Shown: positions 1 through 8,625, counted from the stretch's first letter. The stretch: 14,008 bases of DNA from an uncultured Bacteroidales bacterium (GCA_902491795.1 CABUIX010000055.1:1-14008); one strand, 5' to 3'. Program-made: numbers and translations. Notes: generated from the sequence alone by a model not told the origin.

Positions 1-51
1 TCCATAACCTCAATTTATTATTATTTTTTGAAAAATTCTAAAAAATATATC

Positions 52-68
52 CGCCGGTCCTGCCGGCG
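52..68. terminator. GC-rich hairpin, possible terminator
   Basis: CGCCGG (52-57) and CCGGCG (63-68) form a perfect 6-bp stem around a 5-base loop. On the plus strand it is preceded by an A-rich run and followed five bases later by TTTT. Read on the minus strand, it is followed almost at once by ATATATTTTTT, a better terminator tail. It could end transcription of a gene to the left of the window, or act in both directions. No minus-strand gene that it would serve is visible. Confidence 0.4.
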
Positions 69-242
69 ACAGGTTTTACAAATGTATAAACTTTGCGAGC
101 CATATCAAAAGAATTCCCGATTAAAAGTTATCAACATAGTTAATGACAGGCCGCCCCGCCGCTCGTGGATGCAGACAAAATTTTCATTTCATTTAGATTA
201 CAATTCAGGGCAGGCTATTGCAGAAATAAAATCATATTATTA

Positions 243-267
243 AATTTAACCGATAAAACGTTAAATT
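243..267. promoter_or_regulatory. Inverted repeat, candidate operator
   Basis: AATTTAAC (243-250) and GTTAAATT (260-267) are perfect 8-bp reverse complements separated by nine bases, lying about 45 bases before the first start codon. The low GC content makes it a poor RNA terminator. The position and symmetry would suit a dimeric regulator site. No regulator gene is in the window, so the partner is unknown, and chance in A/T-rich DNA is a real alternative. Confidence 0.3.
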
Positions 268-311
268 CCAACAGCGATTGAAAGCAAATGAATTCAAAAT
301 AAACCATTTAT

Positions 312-461
312 ATGAAAAGTGTTTTCAATTCATATCTGCTTAAAGGAGGCTTTGCAGCTTTCTGTCTCTCCGCCGGCCTGATGATGGCCTGCGACGGAGG
401 CTCTTCCAAAGCGGATATCCCTACCCCCCCCCATCGGAAAATGATGACATCACAATCGTAA
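312..461 (+). pseudogene. 5' part (lipoprotein signal peptide) of the EEP lipoprotein, cut off by a frame break
   Basis: ATG at 312 opens a 49-codon frame with a basic start, a hydrophobic core and a lipobox ending at Cys27 (LMMAC), followed by DGGSS, so it is a type II signal peptide. The frame enters a run of nine C (424-432) and then reads out of register to TAA at 459-461. In the other frame the reading continues without a stop as PPSENDDITIVNG and runs straight into the large EEP protein. One more C (ten in all) or two fewer (seven) would join the two into a single lipoprotein of about 833 residues. The start context is A-rich (aaaccatttat), normal for Bacteroidota. Either the base call is wrong, the gene is broken, or the tract switches the gene on and off. 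Confidence 0.85.
424..432 (+). repeat. Homopolymer of nine C at the frame break
   Basis: Nine consecutive C follow CTA, inside a Pro-rich linker just after the lipobox. The reading frame changes exactly here: upstream codons read ..DIPTPP and the downstream frame reads PPSENDD. Runs of this length are prone to slippage in replication and to miscounting by some sequencing chemistries. Confidence 0.95.
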
Positions 462-514
462 ACGGAAAGGTAAAGTTCTACCTTGTCCTGGCTGACAATT
501 CCCCGCGCTCCGCA

Positions 515-2812
515 ATGGAAAGCAGCCAGCCGGATTTCAGGAATTGCAGCCTACGGGTCAACGGAGAAGAATACATCCCGGCACTGGACACAGACGGCAA
601 ATGGAGCTGCGAAGTGAAAGCCTCGGCCGCCGGAACTTACGACGCCGTTCTCCACACGGCCAGCTCGGGAGCCTGGCACGGCAGCAGTGCCTACAGTGAC
701 CTGAAAGTACCGTTCAGCCAGTTTCTCGCAGGAAGTCCCGCACAACTGCCGGACTATCCTATGTATGCAAGCTACAGCAAAGAGACCGGCAACAGGCTCA
801 GCCTGAAAGACGGATTCTCCATTCTTGACATCACACTCAAAGGCAGCGGAAAAATCTCATCAATAAGAGTCTCGGACCCTTCCGGCTCATCGCTTTCCGG
901 ACTTGCGGACTATCTGCCGTCAAAAGGACAGTTCAAAATGAAAAGCGGACTGCCGGAATGCATCCTCAACTGCACGGACAGTGACAACGCCGCAACCCTC
1001 AACGACAACGGAGCACATATCTATATAATTGTCCCTCCCGGCACATACAATGCGGGTCTCGACATAAGGATATGTGACGATGTCCACAAAATGATGGAGT
1101 ACAACACAGGAGCCTTCTCCCTTGCAGGAGGAACTGTGAAATCAATCAATTTGGACTACAGTCCTGCATCCGGTCTCATCTGGTATGAAGGATTCGACAA
1201 ATTCGTATGGGGAGGCGACATCATAGGAGGTGAAGGCACATTGGGATATGCTCCCGATGATGACAATCCGGGCACTGACGGAGCCACCTCAAGAACAGGA
1301 TACGAGAACGCCTTCACTCAGGTCGGATACGATAGGCCGGGTTCAGGATTCATCCAGTCAAACACCTGGAGTGAAGTCAGCGGCAAGACTGTCGGGACAT
1401 CCCACCAGATGAGCGAGTCCTACGTAAAGAGCCGGGGCATCGGAGATTTCACCTATATGTTCCGCTGCCAGGAGTATAAAGGATGCCTGGCCATAGGCGC
1501 AGGAAACTCCGGACGAGGCATATTCAATACCGGAGCTATGGGAATCGGCCCTGAGCCTTGTGCGGTGAGGATAAGTTTCGATTTCTGCCTGCAGGACGGT
1601 AATACAGACGGACTCCTGATGCAGATAATGAACGGAGGCCAGATTGCAGCTCTCAATATTGACGGACAGGACGTTACATCCGACAAGGACAATTTCTCAT
1701 TCGTCGGAGTGACGCACGATTATTTCCTGAGCAAGTCAAGAACAACCGTGCCGGGCTCTGCGGCGGAGGCTAAAACCTGGCACAAGGTCGAGGCTCTCGT
1801 GGAGAACGCCACCGACGGCACCTGCCTGCACATAACGGGAAAATCAGTCGATGCCGGCGTACACGGAATCTATATTGACAACATCAAAGTCACTCTTGAC
1901 AGGGAATACCAGAAAGAAAACGGCACGATCAGGGTGCTCTACTGGAACATCCAGAACGGAATGTGGGCCGACCAGGCCAACAACTACACCAATTTCACAA
2001 AATGGGTGAAGAAATATAATCCTGACATCTGCGTATGGTGCGAGTCATCATCCATCTACAAGGACAACACAAAGACCTCCGCGCCGTCAAGCGAGAGATT
2101 CCTTCCTGAGGGATGGTCAACACTTGCCGCAAAATACGGACATTCTTATGTTTCTGTAGGAGGTTTCAGGGACAACTACCCGCAGACCATCACATCCAGA
2201 TTCCCTATCACCACCATTATGAAAATCACCGACACTGACCAGGACGGCAAGCCGGTGGCGCACGGAGCCGGTCTTTTCAAAGTGAACGTGAACGGCCGCG
2301 ACATAAATATTGTCACCCTGCACCTCTGGCCTCAAAGCTACCGCTACGGGGCACCGACATCAGAAAGGGAAGCCAGTTCCGCAGCCAACGAAGGAGACTA
2401 TTACAGGGAATTCGAGATGGACTACATCCTCCGGCAGACTGTCGGCAATTCAGCCTATGCCGGACAGGCCGACTGGCTGATGATGGGAGACTTCAACTCC
2501 AGGTCAATCAAGGACGAGTGGTTCTGCAACTACGGCGAATCATCGACAAAATATCTGGCGCTCAACAAGATATACGGAGGCACAGACCTCGTTGACATCA
2601 TAGCGGAGAAATATCCGGGATGGATGTGCTCATCCACTATGGGCAATGCGAGGATAGACTATATGTTCGCCTCACCGTCAATGTACAGCCGTATTGTCAG
2701 GGGATTCATTCTTGCGGACGAGTGGACAACCGCATTGCCGAGCACATACGTGCCTGAGTTCTATGACCCATCCGACCACCGGCCTATTCTTGTGGACTTC
2801 AAAGTCAACTGA
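515..2812 (+). CDS. Endonuclease/exonuclease/phosphatase (EEP) family surface lipoprotein, main body
   Basis: The first ATG of this frame is 515, but the frame is open back to the C-run, so the true protein probably starts at 312 (about 833 residues, adding 68 to the numbering here). Residues 1-225 are beta-rich with some resemblance to fimbrillin-type modules. Residues 228-465 look like a jelly-roll or LamG-like domain ending in IYIDNIKV. Residues 470-765 are an EEP domain with the expected motifs: YWNIQN (Asn478), VWCESS (Glu510), VTLHLW (His603), MMGDFNS (Asp659, Asn661), RIDYMF and PSDHRP (Asp754, His755). This superfamily uses divalent metal to cleave phosphodiesters or phosphomonoesters; members include DNases, sphingomyelinases and inositol phosphatases. 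The complete motif set suggests an active enzyme. The substrate cannot be told from the sequence. With the signal peptide restored it would sit on the outer membrane; translated from 515 it would stay in the cytoplasm. First gene of the operon, 23 bases before the next. Confidence 0.9.
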   Translation: MESSQPDFRNCSLRVNGEEYIPALDTDGKWSCEVKASAAGTYDAVLHTASSGAWHGSSAYSDLKVPFSQFLAGSPAQLPDYPMYASYSKETGNRLSLKDGFSILDITLKGSGKISSIRVSDPSGSSLSGLADYLPSKGQFKMKSGLPECILNCTDSDNAATLNDNGAHIYIIVPPGTYNAGLDIRICDDVHKMMEYNTGAFSLAGGTVKSINLDYSPASGLIWYEGFDKFVWGGDIIGGEGTLGYAPDDDNPGTDGATSRTGYENAFTQVGYDRPGSGFIQSNTWSEVSGKTVGTSHQMSESYVKSRGIGDFTYMFRCQEYKGCLAIGAGNSGRGIFNTGAMGIGPEPCAVRISFDFCLQDGNTDGLLMQIMNGGQIAALNIDGQDVTSDKDNFSFVGVTHDYFLSKSRTTVPGSAAEAKTWHKVEALVENATDGTCLHITGKSVDAGVHGIYIDNIKVTLDREYQKENGTIRVLYWNIQNGMWADQANNYTNFTKWVKKYNPDICVWCESSSIYKDNTKTSAPSSERFLPEGWSTLAAKYGHSYVSVGGFRDNYPQTITSRFPITTIMKITDTDQDGKPVAHGAGLFKVNVNGRDINIVTLHLWPQSYRYGAPTSEREASSAANEGDYYREFEMDYILRQTVGNSAYAGQADWLMMGDFNSRSIKDEWFCNYGESSTKYLALNKIYGGTDLVDIIAEKYPGWMCSSTMGNARIDYMFASPSMYSRIVRGFILADEWTTALPSTYVPEFYDPSDHRPILVDFKVN

Positions 2813-2835
2813 TTCACAATTATTCATTATACATT

Positions 2836-3948
2836 ATGGTAACACAACTACATTTCCGAGGCCTTGCAAACGGCCTTCTGGCATTGCTGTTGACAGGTGC
2901 GCTTCCGCCTGCTATGTGCGTCTCCTGCGACGACTCCGATGCCAACCAGGACAGGAAGGAATACATCGATGTGTATTCCGAGCCTGACGGGGAAGAACCT
3001 GCAACAGTTTTCCCTGTCGGCGTTCAAGGCGGCACAGCCACATTCTACATCCGCAGCAATGTGGAGTTCACTGCCAAATGGCAGGACAACCTGACTTCTC
3101 CCTGGATTAAGATCAAGAATCTGGAGGAAATCGAACCAGGTCTGAGCAAGATCGAGCTCGAAGTCAGCAAACTGAGTTCAATCGCCTATTACACAAGGAG
3201 AAGCGGCACGCTTATGCTTTCCGCTCCGGAACTCAATTACGGCAAATTCATCACTTTGAACCAGGGATTCACCGCCAGGGTGAGTTGCAATTTCTCCTGG
3301 CTCAAATACGGTTCAGCCGACCCTCGAAAAGATGACGGCACACTGATCGGAGCCTGGTCGCAGAGCCAGAAAGACTATGGTTACACCTCCACTGTCATCC
3401 CGGGCCAGGACGATGCCTGGTGCTACGGGAAGAACGGCTTCATAATGCTCGGGAACAAGGAAGGCTACGGTGCGGACTTCATCAGCCCGTACACCGGAGA
3501 CCTCAGGAGCGACTCCCTGCTCGTGGTCACATTCAAGGCTGTGGCCTACACCAGCCTTGATGGAGTGAAAGACAACAACAGGCTTTCTTTCGAAGTGCTG
3601 GACGGAGGAGTCATACGGGATTTCGCGGAAGAAGGCGGGACCAGGATGGAATTCGAAGTGCCTTATTACAATATGGCTGACGAGAATTTCCCTGCAAGTA
3701 TGTGGGACTGCGGCAGCGAGTATATGGTGTTCATTGCCTCAACACCTTCCAACCCGATCAGCGGAGACACGAGAATCCGTCTCACGGCAGGCTCACTGTC
3801 ATCCACCCCGGAAAGTGTCTGCAACAGAATTTTCATAGACAACATCTATATCAGACGCTTCACTCCGGACGATGAGGACCTTTTCGAAGCCAACGGAGGC
3901 AGCGGCAAGGACATCATCCTCGGAACCGCTCCGGAAGACCAGCAATAG
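2836..3948 (+). CDS. BACON-like and jelly-roll surface lipoprotein
   Basis: A 370-residue lipoprotein with no enzymatic motif. The signal peptide has a hydrophobic core (GLLALLLTGAL) and two candidate lipobox cysteines, Cys28 and Cys31; Cys31 followed by DDSD is the better one, and such acidic residues favour export to the cell surface in Bacteroidetes. Residues 42-147 look like a BACON-type Ig-like module (TATFYIRSN, SPWIKIKN, RSGTLML, FITLNQGF). Residues 150-345 form a beta-rich, probably jelly-roll domain with Trp and Tyr residues that could face a ligand, closing with IFIDNIYIRRF. That ending resembles the IYIDNIKV end of the jelly-roll in the upstream EEP protein, so both may share a binding module. 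Likely a substrate-binding protein. It lies between the enzyme and the SusC gene with gaps of 23 and 27 bases. The start has only an A/T-rich leader and no Shine-Dalgarno. Confidence 0.8.
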   Translation: MVTQLHFRGLANGLLALLLTGALPPAMCVSCDDSDANQDRKEYIDVYSEPDGEEPATVFPVGVQGGTATFYIRSNVEFTAKWQDNLTSPWIKIKNLEEIEPGLSKIELEVSKLSSIAYYTRRSGTLMLSAPELNYGKFITLNQGFTARVSCNFSWLKYGSADPRKDDGTLIGAWSQSQKDYGYTSTVIPGQDDAWCYGKNGFIMLGNKEGYGADFISPYTGDLRSDSLLVVTFKAVAYTSLDGVKDNNRLSFEVLDGGVIRDFAEEGGTRMEFEVPYYNMADENFPASMWDCGSEYMVFIASTPSNPISGDTRIRLTAGSLSSTPESVCNRIFIDNIYIRRFTPDDEDLFEANGGSGKDIILGTAPEDQQ

Positions 3949-3975
3949 TATTATCAACTTCAAAATAGACCATAG

Positions 3976-6900
3976 ATGCATAACATATTGAAAACCCTTG
4001 CCAGAAGCATTCTGGCAGCGGTACTGTTCGGAACGGCTGCCACGATGCCGATGTCTGCCCAGACAGGCCAGGGTGATGTCAACATCACCGGAACAGTAGT
4101 AGACACCGACGGGCTTCCTCTTCAGGGAGCGACCATCCGTATGATTGGCAGTAACACAATCTACACGACTGCTGACGCCCAGGGAAAATTCTCCCTGAAA
4201 GTGAATCAGGGTTCCACAATCGAGGTTCTGTATATGGGATTCGAGTCCCAGACTGCCAAAGTGCAGAACCGCACAAAATTCGCTTTCACGCTCAAAGAAG
4301 ACGCCAACGTGCTTGAGGACGTGGTTGTCATCGGCTACGGCTCCGTAAAGAAAAGCGACCTCACAGGTTCAGTGGCGAACGTCAAGATGAGCGACATCCA
4401 GAATGCTCCTGTGCTCTCTGTGGACAACGCCCTCCAGGGACGTATCGCAGGCGCTGACTTTATGTCGACAAACGGAGCTCCGGGAGCCACGACCACTATC
4501 CGAATCAGGGGAACGAGGTCCATTTCCGCATCCAACGAGCCTTTGTTCGTCGTGGACGGAATCATTGACGCAATCCACGACCTGAACGATATCAACTCAG
4601 ACGACATCGCCAGCATCAACGTCCTGAAAGATGCTTCATCTACAGCCATTTACGGTTCAAGAGGAGCCAATGGCGTCATCATCATCACCACCAAGCAGGG
4701 CTCTGGCCTGAAAGACAAGGTGAACATCACGTTCAAGGCTGACGTGGGATTTGCACAGCTGCCGCGCTCACTGGACATTATGAACGCATCCGAGTTCGCC
4801 ATATACCGTAATGACATCGCTTATTTCGGAGGCGACGAGAATCATCCTGACGTAGGAGCGGACACCCCGCTTTCAAGCGGAGTTTACAAAGACCCTCTCT
4901 CTTACGGGGAAGGCACCGACTGGATAAAGGAAATCACCAGGACAGCTCTTTACCAGAATTACGCCCTTTCACTTTCAGGTCGCAACGACAAGAGTTCCCA
5001 CTATGCGTCATTCTCCTACAATGACACTGACGGTATCATCCAGGACAGCGGCCAGCGCAGGTTCACCGGAAGGATAAATATGGACAGGCAGTATTTCAAA
5101 TGGCTGAAACTCGGCTACAGCGGCTCTTACACCTGGAGGCACAATGACGAGAACAAGGCCACAATCGGCGGCACCTCCTGGTGGAGCGGAGCACAGTACC
5201 TGTCACCTCTTATGAAACCGGGCGACTCATTCAACCCGCTGTATTATTCAGGACAGAAAATCAACACGCCGCGTTCTCTCATAGACCTGAACACGTATTA
5301 TCTTGAGAGACATTCCACCAACCACGCCTTCACTGCAACATTGACCCCAGTGAAGAACCTCATCATCAAGAGCACATTCTCATATTACTATTATCAGAGA
5401 CACACTTACAGGTATTATCCGGGAACGCTCCCGAGAAAAGCCGAAAATGAGGGCGGAGAGGCCTACAGGGCAGAGTATGACGAGAGATCAATGTCATCCG
5501 AGAACACCGCCACCTATAAAATCAAGGCCAAGAAGCACACAGTGGACCTGATGGCCGGATTCTCAGCATACAAATTCACATCCAACAACCTGGCCATCTC
5601 CGGTTCCGGCTATATGGACGACGAGGTGAAATGGAACAATATGAACTCCGTGCTCGACAAGGAGACTTATTCAGTTTCCTCCGGATTCAGCAAGAAGACC
5701 AAGATGTCCGTGTTTGCCAGGGGCAATTACAATTTCGGCTCAAGGTATTACCTCACTGTGACTGGACGTTATGACGGAGCATCCAACTTCGCCGCCAACA
5801 AGAAATGGGCGTTCTTCCCTTCAGCCGCATTGAGATGGAATGTTGCCAACGAGCCGTTTATGAAAAATGCCATGCGTGTGGACGATCTCGCTCTCAGGCT
5901 CAGCGCCGGTATGACCGGAAACGACGCCATCAGCCCTTACCGTTCCCTCGCTGCGCTTTCATCCACGACCGGAGGCTATTTGTTCGACGGTTCGCAGCCG
6001 GCAGCATATTACCTGTCACGCCTGGACTCACCTGACCTCACCTGGGAAAAGACAGCATCCTACAATGCTGCCCTGGATATCGCCCTGTTCAAGAACAGAC
6101 TGAACATCACTGCTGAAGCCTATTACTCAAAGACTTCCGACCTTCTGCTCTCTGTCCAGGTTCCTACCCAGACCGGTTTCTCAAGCAGGTTCGGCAACAT
6201 CGGAAAGACTTCCAACAAAGGATTCGAGCTCACCATAGAGAGCCAGAACATTATGAAAAAGAATTTCAGCTGGTCCACAACCCTCACCCTTTCGCACAAC
6301 AAGCAGAGAGTCGAGGACATCGGATCCGAGGACTTCGTGAAAGCCCTTTCAGCTCCTGGAAACAACTCCTATATGATGTACGGTTACGTCAAAGGCTATC
6401 CTCTCAACGCCCTCTGGGGATTCAAATACGGCGGCGTTTGGAAGAATGACGAGGAGAGAGAGCGCAACAAGGTGACCAAAACATACGTGAGCGCCTCATC
6501 CACCGCCAACGGAGTAGCACGCTACTACGACATTGACCACGATGGAGTCCTGAGCCAGAAAGACCTTGTATATCAAGGCAATGCCGATCCTTACCTCTAC
6601 GGAGGACTCCAGAACACGTTCTACTGGAAAGGGCTGAGCCTCGGTGTGTATTTTGCATACTCACTCGGAGGAAAGATTTACAACTACTCGGAAATCTATA
6701 TGGCCGGCTCCAAGTTCACGAACCAGTACAGGTACATGCTGAACGCCTGGCATCCTGAGCGAAATCCGGAATCCAACATTCCGCGCGCAGCCGGAACTTC
6801 AGACGCCGCCCTGCCGAGTGACTTTATGATTCACGACGCCTCATTCCTCAGGCTCAAGACCCTGTCGCTTTCATATAATCTCGACCTGCACAAGAGGAGC

Positions 6901-7080
6901 AAAATCTTCAAGGACGTGACATTCAGCGTGATAGGTGACAACCTCTACCTCTGGAAGAAATACAACGGATTCGATCCTGATGTTTCCAGCGAAGGCACGT
7001 CATCCACCCTCCGCCGTGTTGACCTCGGAGCTTATCCAAAGTCGAGAACAGTCACATTCAGCATACAGGTCAGATACTAA
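3976..7080 (+). CDS. SusC/RagA-like TonB-dependent outer-membrane transporter
   Basis: A 1034-residue protein of normal SusC length. A Sec signal peptide ends near SAQ (27-29). Residues 36-107 are a carboxypeptidase-regulatory-like domain (ITGTVVDTDGLPLQGATI .. VLYMGFESQ). EDVVVIGYG at 114-122 is the standard motif just before the plug. The plug spans about 127-241 (VDNALQGRIAGADF, TIRIRGTRS, PLFVVDGI, INVLKDASSTAIYGSRGANGVIIITT). The rest is the beta-barrel, ending in the usual aromatic residue (VRY). There is no N-terminal STN domain, so signalling to an anti-sigma factor is not expected from this protein. Together with the SusD-like partner 15 bases downstream it should form a pedal-bin importer driven by TonB. 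Family assignment is certain; the substrate is not, because SusC sequence alone does not reveal it. The context suggests a product of the EEP enzyme. Confidence 0.97.
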   Translation: MHNILKTLARSILAAVLFGTAATMPMSAQTGQGDVNITGTVVDTDGLPLQGATIRMIGSNTIYTTADAQGKFSLKVNQGSTIEVLYMGFESQTAKVQNRTKFAFTLKEDANVLEDVVVIGYGSVKKSDLTGSVANVKMSDIQNAPVLSVDNALQGRIAGADFMSTNGAPGATTTIRIRGTRSISASNEPLFVVDGIIDAIHDLNDINSDDIASINVLKDASSTAIYGSRGANGVIIITTKQGSGLKDKVNITFKADVGFAQLPRSLDIMNASEFAIYRNDIAYFGGDENHPDVGADTPLSSGVYKDPLSYGEGTDWIKEITRTALYQNYALSLSGRNDKSSHYASFSYNDTDGIIQDSGQRRFTGRINMDRQYFKWLKLGYSGSYTWRHNDENKATIGGTSWWSGAQYLSPLMKPGDSFNPLYYSGQKINTPRSLIDLNTYYLERHSTNHAFTATLTPVKNLIIKSTFSYYYYQRHTYRYYPGTLPRKAENEGGEAYRAEYDERSMSSENTATYKIKAKKHTVDLMAGFSAYKFTSNNLAISGSGYMDDEVKWNNMNSVLDKETYSVSSGFSKKTKMSVFARGNYNFGSRYYLTVTGRYDGASNFAANKKWAFFPSAALRWNVANEPFMKNAMRVDDLALRLSAGMTGNDAISPYRSLAALSSTTGGYLFDGSQPAAYYLSRLDSPDLTWEKTASYNAALDIALFKNRLNITAEAYYSKTSDLLLSVQVPTQTGFSSRFGNIGKTSNKGFELTIESQNIMKKNFSWSTTLTLSHNKQRVEDIGSEDFVKALSAPGNNSYMMYGYVKGYPLNALWGFKYGGVWKNDEERERNKVTKTYVSASSTANGVARYYDIDHDGVLSQKDLVYQGNADPYLYGGLQNTFYWKGLSLGVYFAYSLGGKIYNYSEIYMAGSKFTNQYRYMLNAWHPERNPESNIPRAAGTSDAALPSDFMIHDASFLRLKTLSLSYNLDLHKRSKIFKDVTFSVIGDNLYLWKKYNGFDPDVSSEGTSSTLRRVDLGAYPKSRTVTFSIQVRY

Positions 7081-7095
7081 AACAAGGTTATTATT

Positions 7096-8619
7096 ATGAA
7101 TCTGAAACATATAAAAATATTTGCGGCGGCAGCCGTCATAGCCGCATTCCAGGCCTGCTCTCTGGAAGAGGACACGAGCTCGCTGTCCACGCCTGACAAT
7201 TTCTTCAGGAAGTTCTCGGAATGCCAGTCAGTGGTCAACGGCTGCTACATCCCGATGAAGACCATCTTCAACTACACTTATATGATTGCCACAGAGTGCG
7301 TTACTGACATAGCGTACTGTCCTTCAGGAACTCTGGATGCACGTCTGGACATCTCTCCTGCGACTCCGAGGCTCGGCGCCACTGTATGGACACAGGGATA
7401 TCTTGGAGTTCAGCGCTGCAACTTCGCCATTGACGGAATCACCAAGTCACGCGCGTTCGTTGACGAGAACGGGGACATAGACGAGAACAACGAGCAGCGC
7501 ATACAGCTTCTATGCGAAGCAAAGACTCTGAGGGCCTTCTACTACTACATTCTCACAAGTTTCTTCGGCAATGTGCCTTTCTATTTCGACCCTGTGAATG
7601 ACAACGCCACCCTTGACAGGATAGCTGTTCTTCCGAGGATGGACGCCGGCAAGACAAGGGAGGCCTGCATCCAGGATCTTTTGGAGATAGCCCCGCTCGC
7701 CTCACAGACAAGGACTTATGACAATGAAGGCAACCGCCTTGGTGCGGCCTGCGCATATATTCTCATCGGAAAGATGGCTATGTGGAACAAAGATTGGGAA
7801 ACCGCCATCAACGCAATAGAGGCCCTGGAGAAGATATACGGAAACCTTTCAGACTACGACTACACCGCCAATGTGCGTTTCCGCGACAAGAACACCCCTG
7901 AGTCCATAATGGAGATTCAGCACACCTACACGCAGGGCGGTGTGATATACACCTCGAATGTGGCCTGCATCTGCACCCCTACAAGGAAGGCCAATTCCGC
8001 GATTTACGACGGTGTGGAAATACCGGAGCTTGGCAACCAGGCCACAACCTGGGCTGCAATGCGTCCAAATGTCTTCTTCTGCCAGGGTCTCCAGACCAAG
8101 CTCGGAGCTGACATCCGCGCCAAATACAATATGGCCTGGGATTACGAAGGAAAGACCTTCACCGGCGTGAACACACGCCCTTGGATGGGACCGAAATTCT
8201 GGTGCCCGGATATGCAGGGAAGCTACGACGGGAACAATTACAAAGTGTTCAGATACGCAGACGCGATTCTTATGAAGGCTGAATGCCTCCACGAAACAGG
8301 AAGATACGAAGAATCAGTTGAATATCTGAATATGACAAGGACCAGGGCCGGTCTCAAGCCTTATGTTTACCGCAGCCCGGCCAGACTTCAGGACGAAATC
8401 CGCAATGAACGCGCCCGTGAGCTGTTCGGGGAGTTCCAGAGGAAATACGACCTTGTGAGATGGGGAATTTGGTACCAGTCCGTCCTCGATTATTCGGACT
8501 ATACATATCTTCTGAACAACATCAAGCCTTGCCACGAATACTACCCTATTCCGGACACCGAGGTCGTATATTCCAAATATAATCTCGACAACAAGGAATA
8601 CGCAAAATACGGTCTTTAA
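7096..8619 (+). CDS. SusD/RagB-like nutrient-binding outer-membrane lipoprotein
   Basis: A 507-residue lipoprotein with lipobox AFQAC (Cys21) followed by SLEED. Family hallmarks are visible: SLSTPDNFF and FSECQSVVNGCY near the N-terminus, LLCEAKTLRAFYYYIL with FFGNVPFYF after it, the TPR-type helical middle, FRYADAILMKAECL, and the C-terminal NERARELFGEFQRKYDLVRWG. SusD proteins cap the SusC barrel and bind ligand at the surface. It starts 15 bases after the SusC stop and ends 6 bases before the next gene, consistent with translation as part of one transcript. Length and motifs are ordinary for the family, with no sign of damage. The ligand cannot be inferred from the sequence. Confidence 0.96.
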   Translation: MNLKHIKIFAAAAVIAAFQACSLEEDTSSLSTPDNFFRKFSECQSVVNGCYIPMKTIFNYTYMIATECVTDIAYCPSGTLDARLDISPATPRLGATVWTQGYLGVQRCNFAIDGITKSRAFVDENGDIDENNEQRIQLLCEAKTLRAFYYYILTSFFGNVPFYFDPVNDNATLDRIAVLPRMDAGKTREACIQDLLEIAPLASQTRTYDNEGNRLGAACAYILIGKMAMWNKDWETAINAIEALEKIYGNLSDYDYTANVRFRDKNTPESIMEIQHTYTQGGVIYTSNVACICTPTRKANSAIYDGVEIPELGNQATTWAAMRPNVFFCQGLQTKLGADIRAKYNMAWDYEGKTFTGVNTRPWMGPKFWCPDMQGSYDGNNYKVFRYADAILMKAECLHETGRYEESVEYLNMTRTRAGLKPYVYRSPARLQDEIRNERARELFGEFQRKYDLVRWGIWYQSVLDYSDYTYLLNNIKPCHEYYPIPDTEVVYSKYNLDNKEYAKYGL

Positions 8620-8625
8620 TAACTT

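Larger units (their letters stand above)
1..311. other. Non-coding leader upstream of the operon
   Basis: This A/T-rich stretch of about 310 bases holds no convincing gene. The one open frame in it (28-243) begins at TTG, runs through a GC hairpin and has a composition unlike the operon genes. Two palindromes sit here: a GC-rich hairpin at 52-68 and an 8-bp inverted repeat at 243-267. I could not find a good match to the Bacteroidota promoter (TTTG about 20 bases upstream of TAnnTTTG), although TTTG at 92-95 preceded by TA-rich sequence is a weak partial match. The leader presumably carries the operon promoter and control sites. Confidence 0.6.

Noticed and set aside
85..95. TATAAACTTTG as a Bacteroidota -7 promoter element
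   Set aside because: The spacing is one base off TAnnTTTG and no TTTG lies about 20 bases upstream, so support is too weak to list as a promoter.
129..137. TTATCAACA as a DnaA box
   Set aside because: It is a single imperfect copy with no cluster, no dnaA or replication gene nearby and no origin context.
28..243. 71-codon plus-strand open frame in the leader
   Set aside because: It starts at TTG, includes the GC hairpin, resembles no known family and has a composition unlike the operon genes.
2813..2835. AT-rich repeat-like spacer (attattcattatacattat) as a mobile-element remnant
   Set aside because: It is only 23 bases, has no terminal repeats, and such A/T-rich spacers are common before Bacteroidota start codons.
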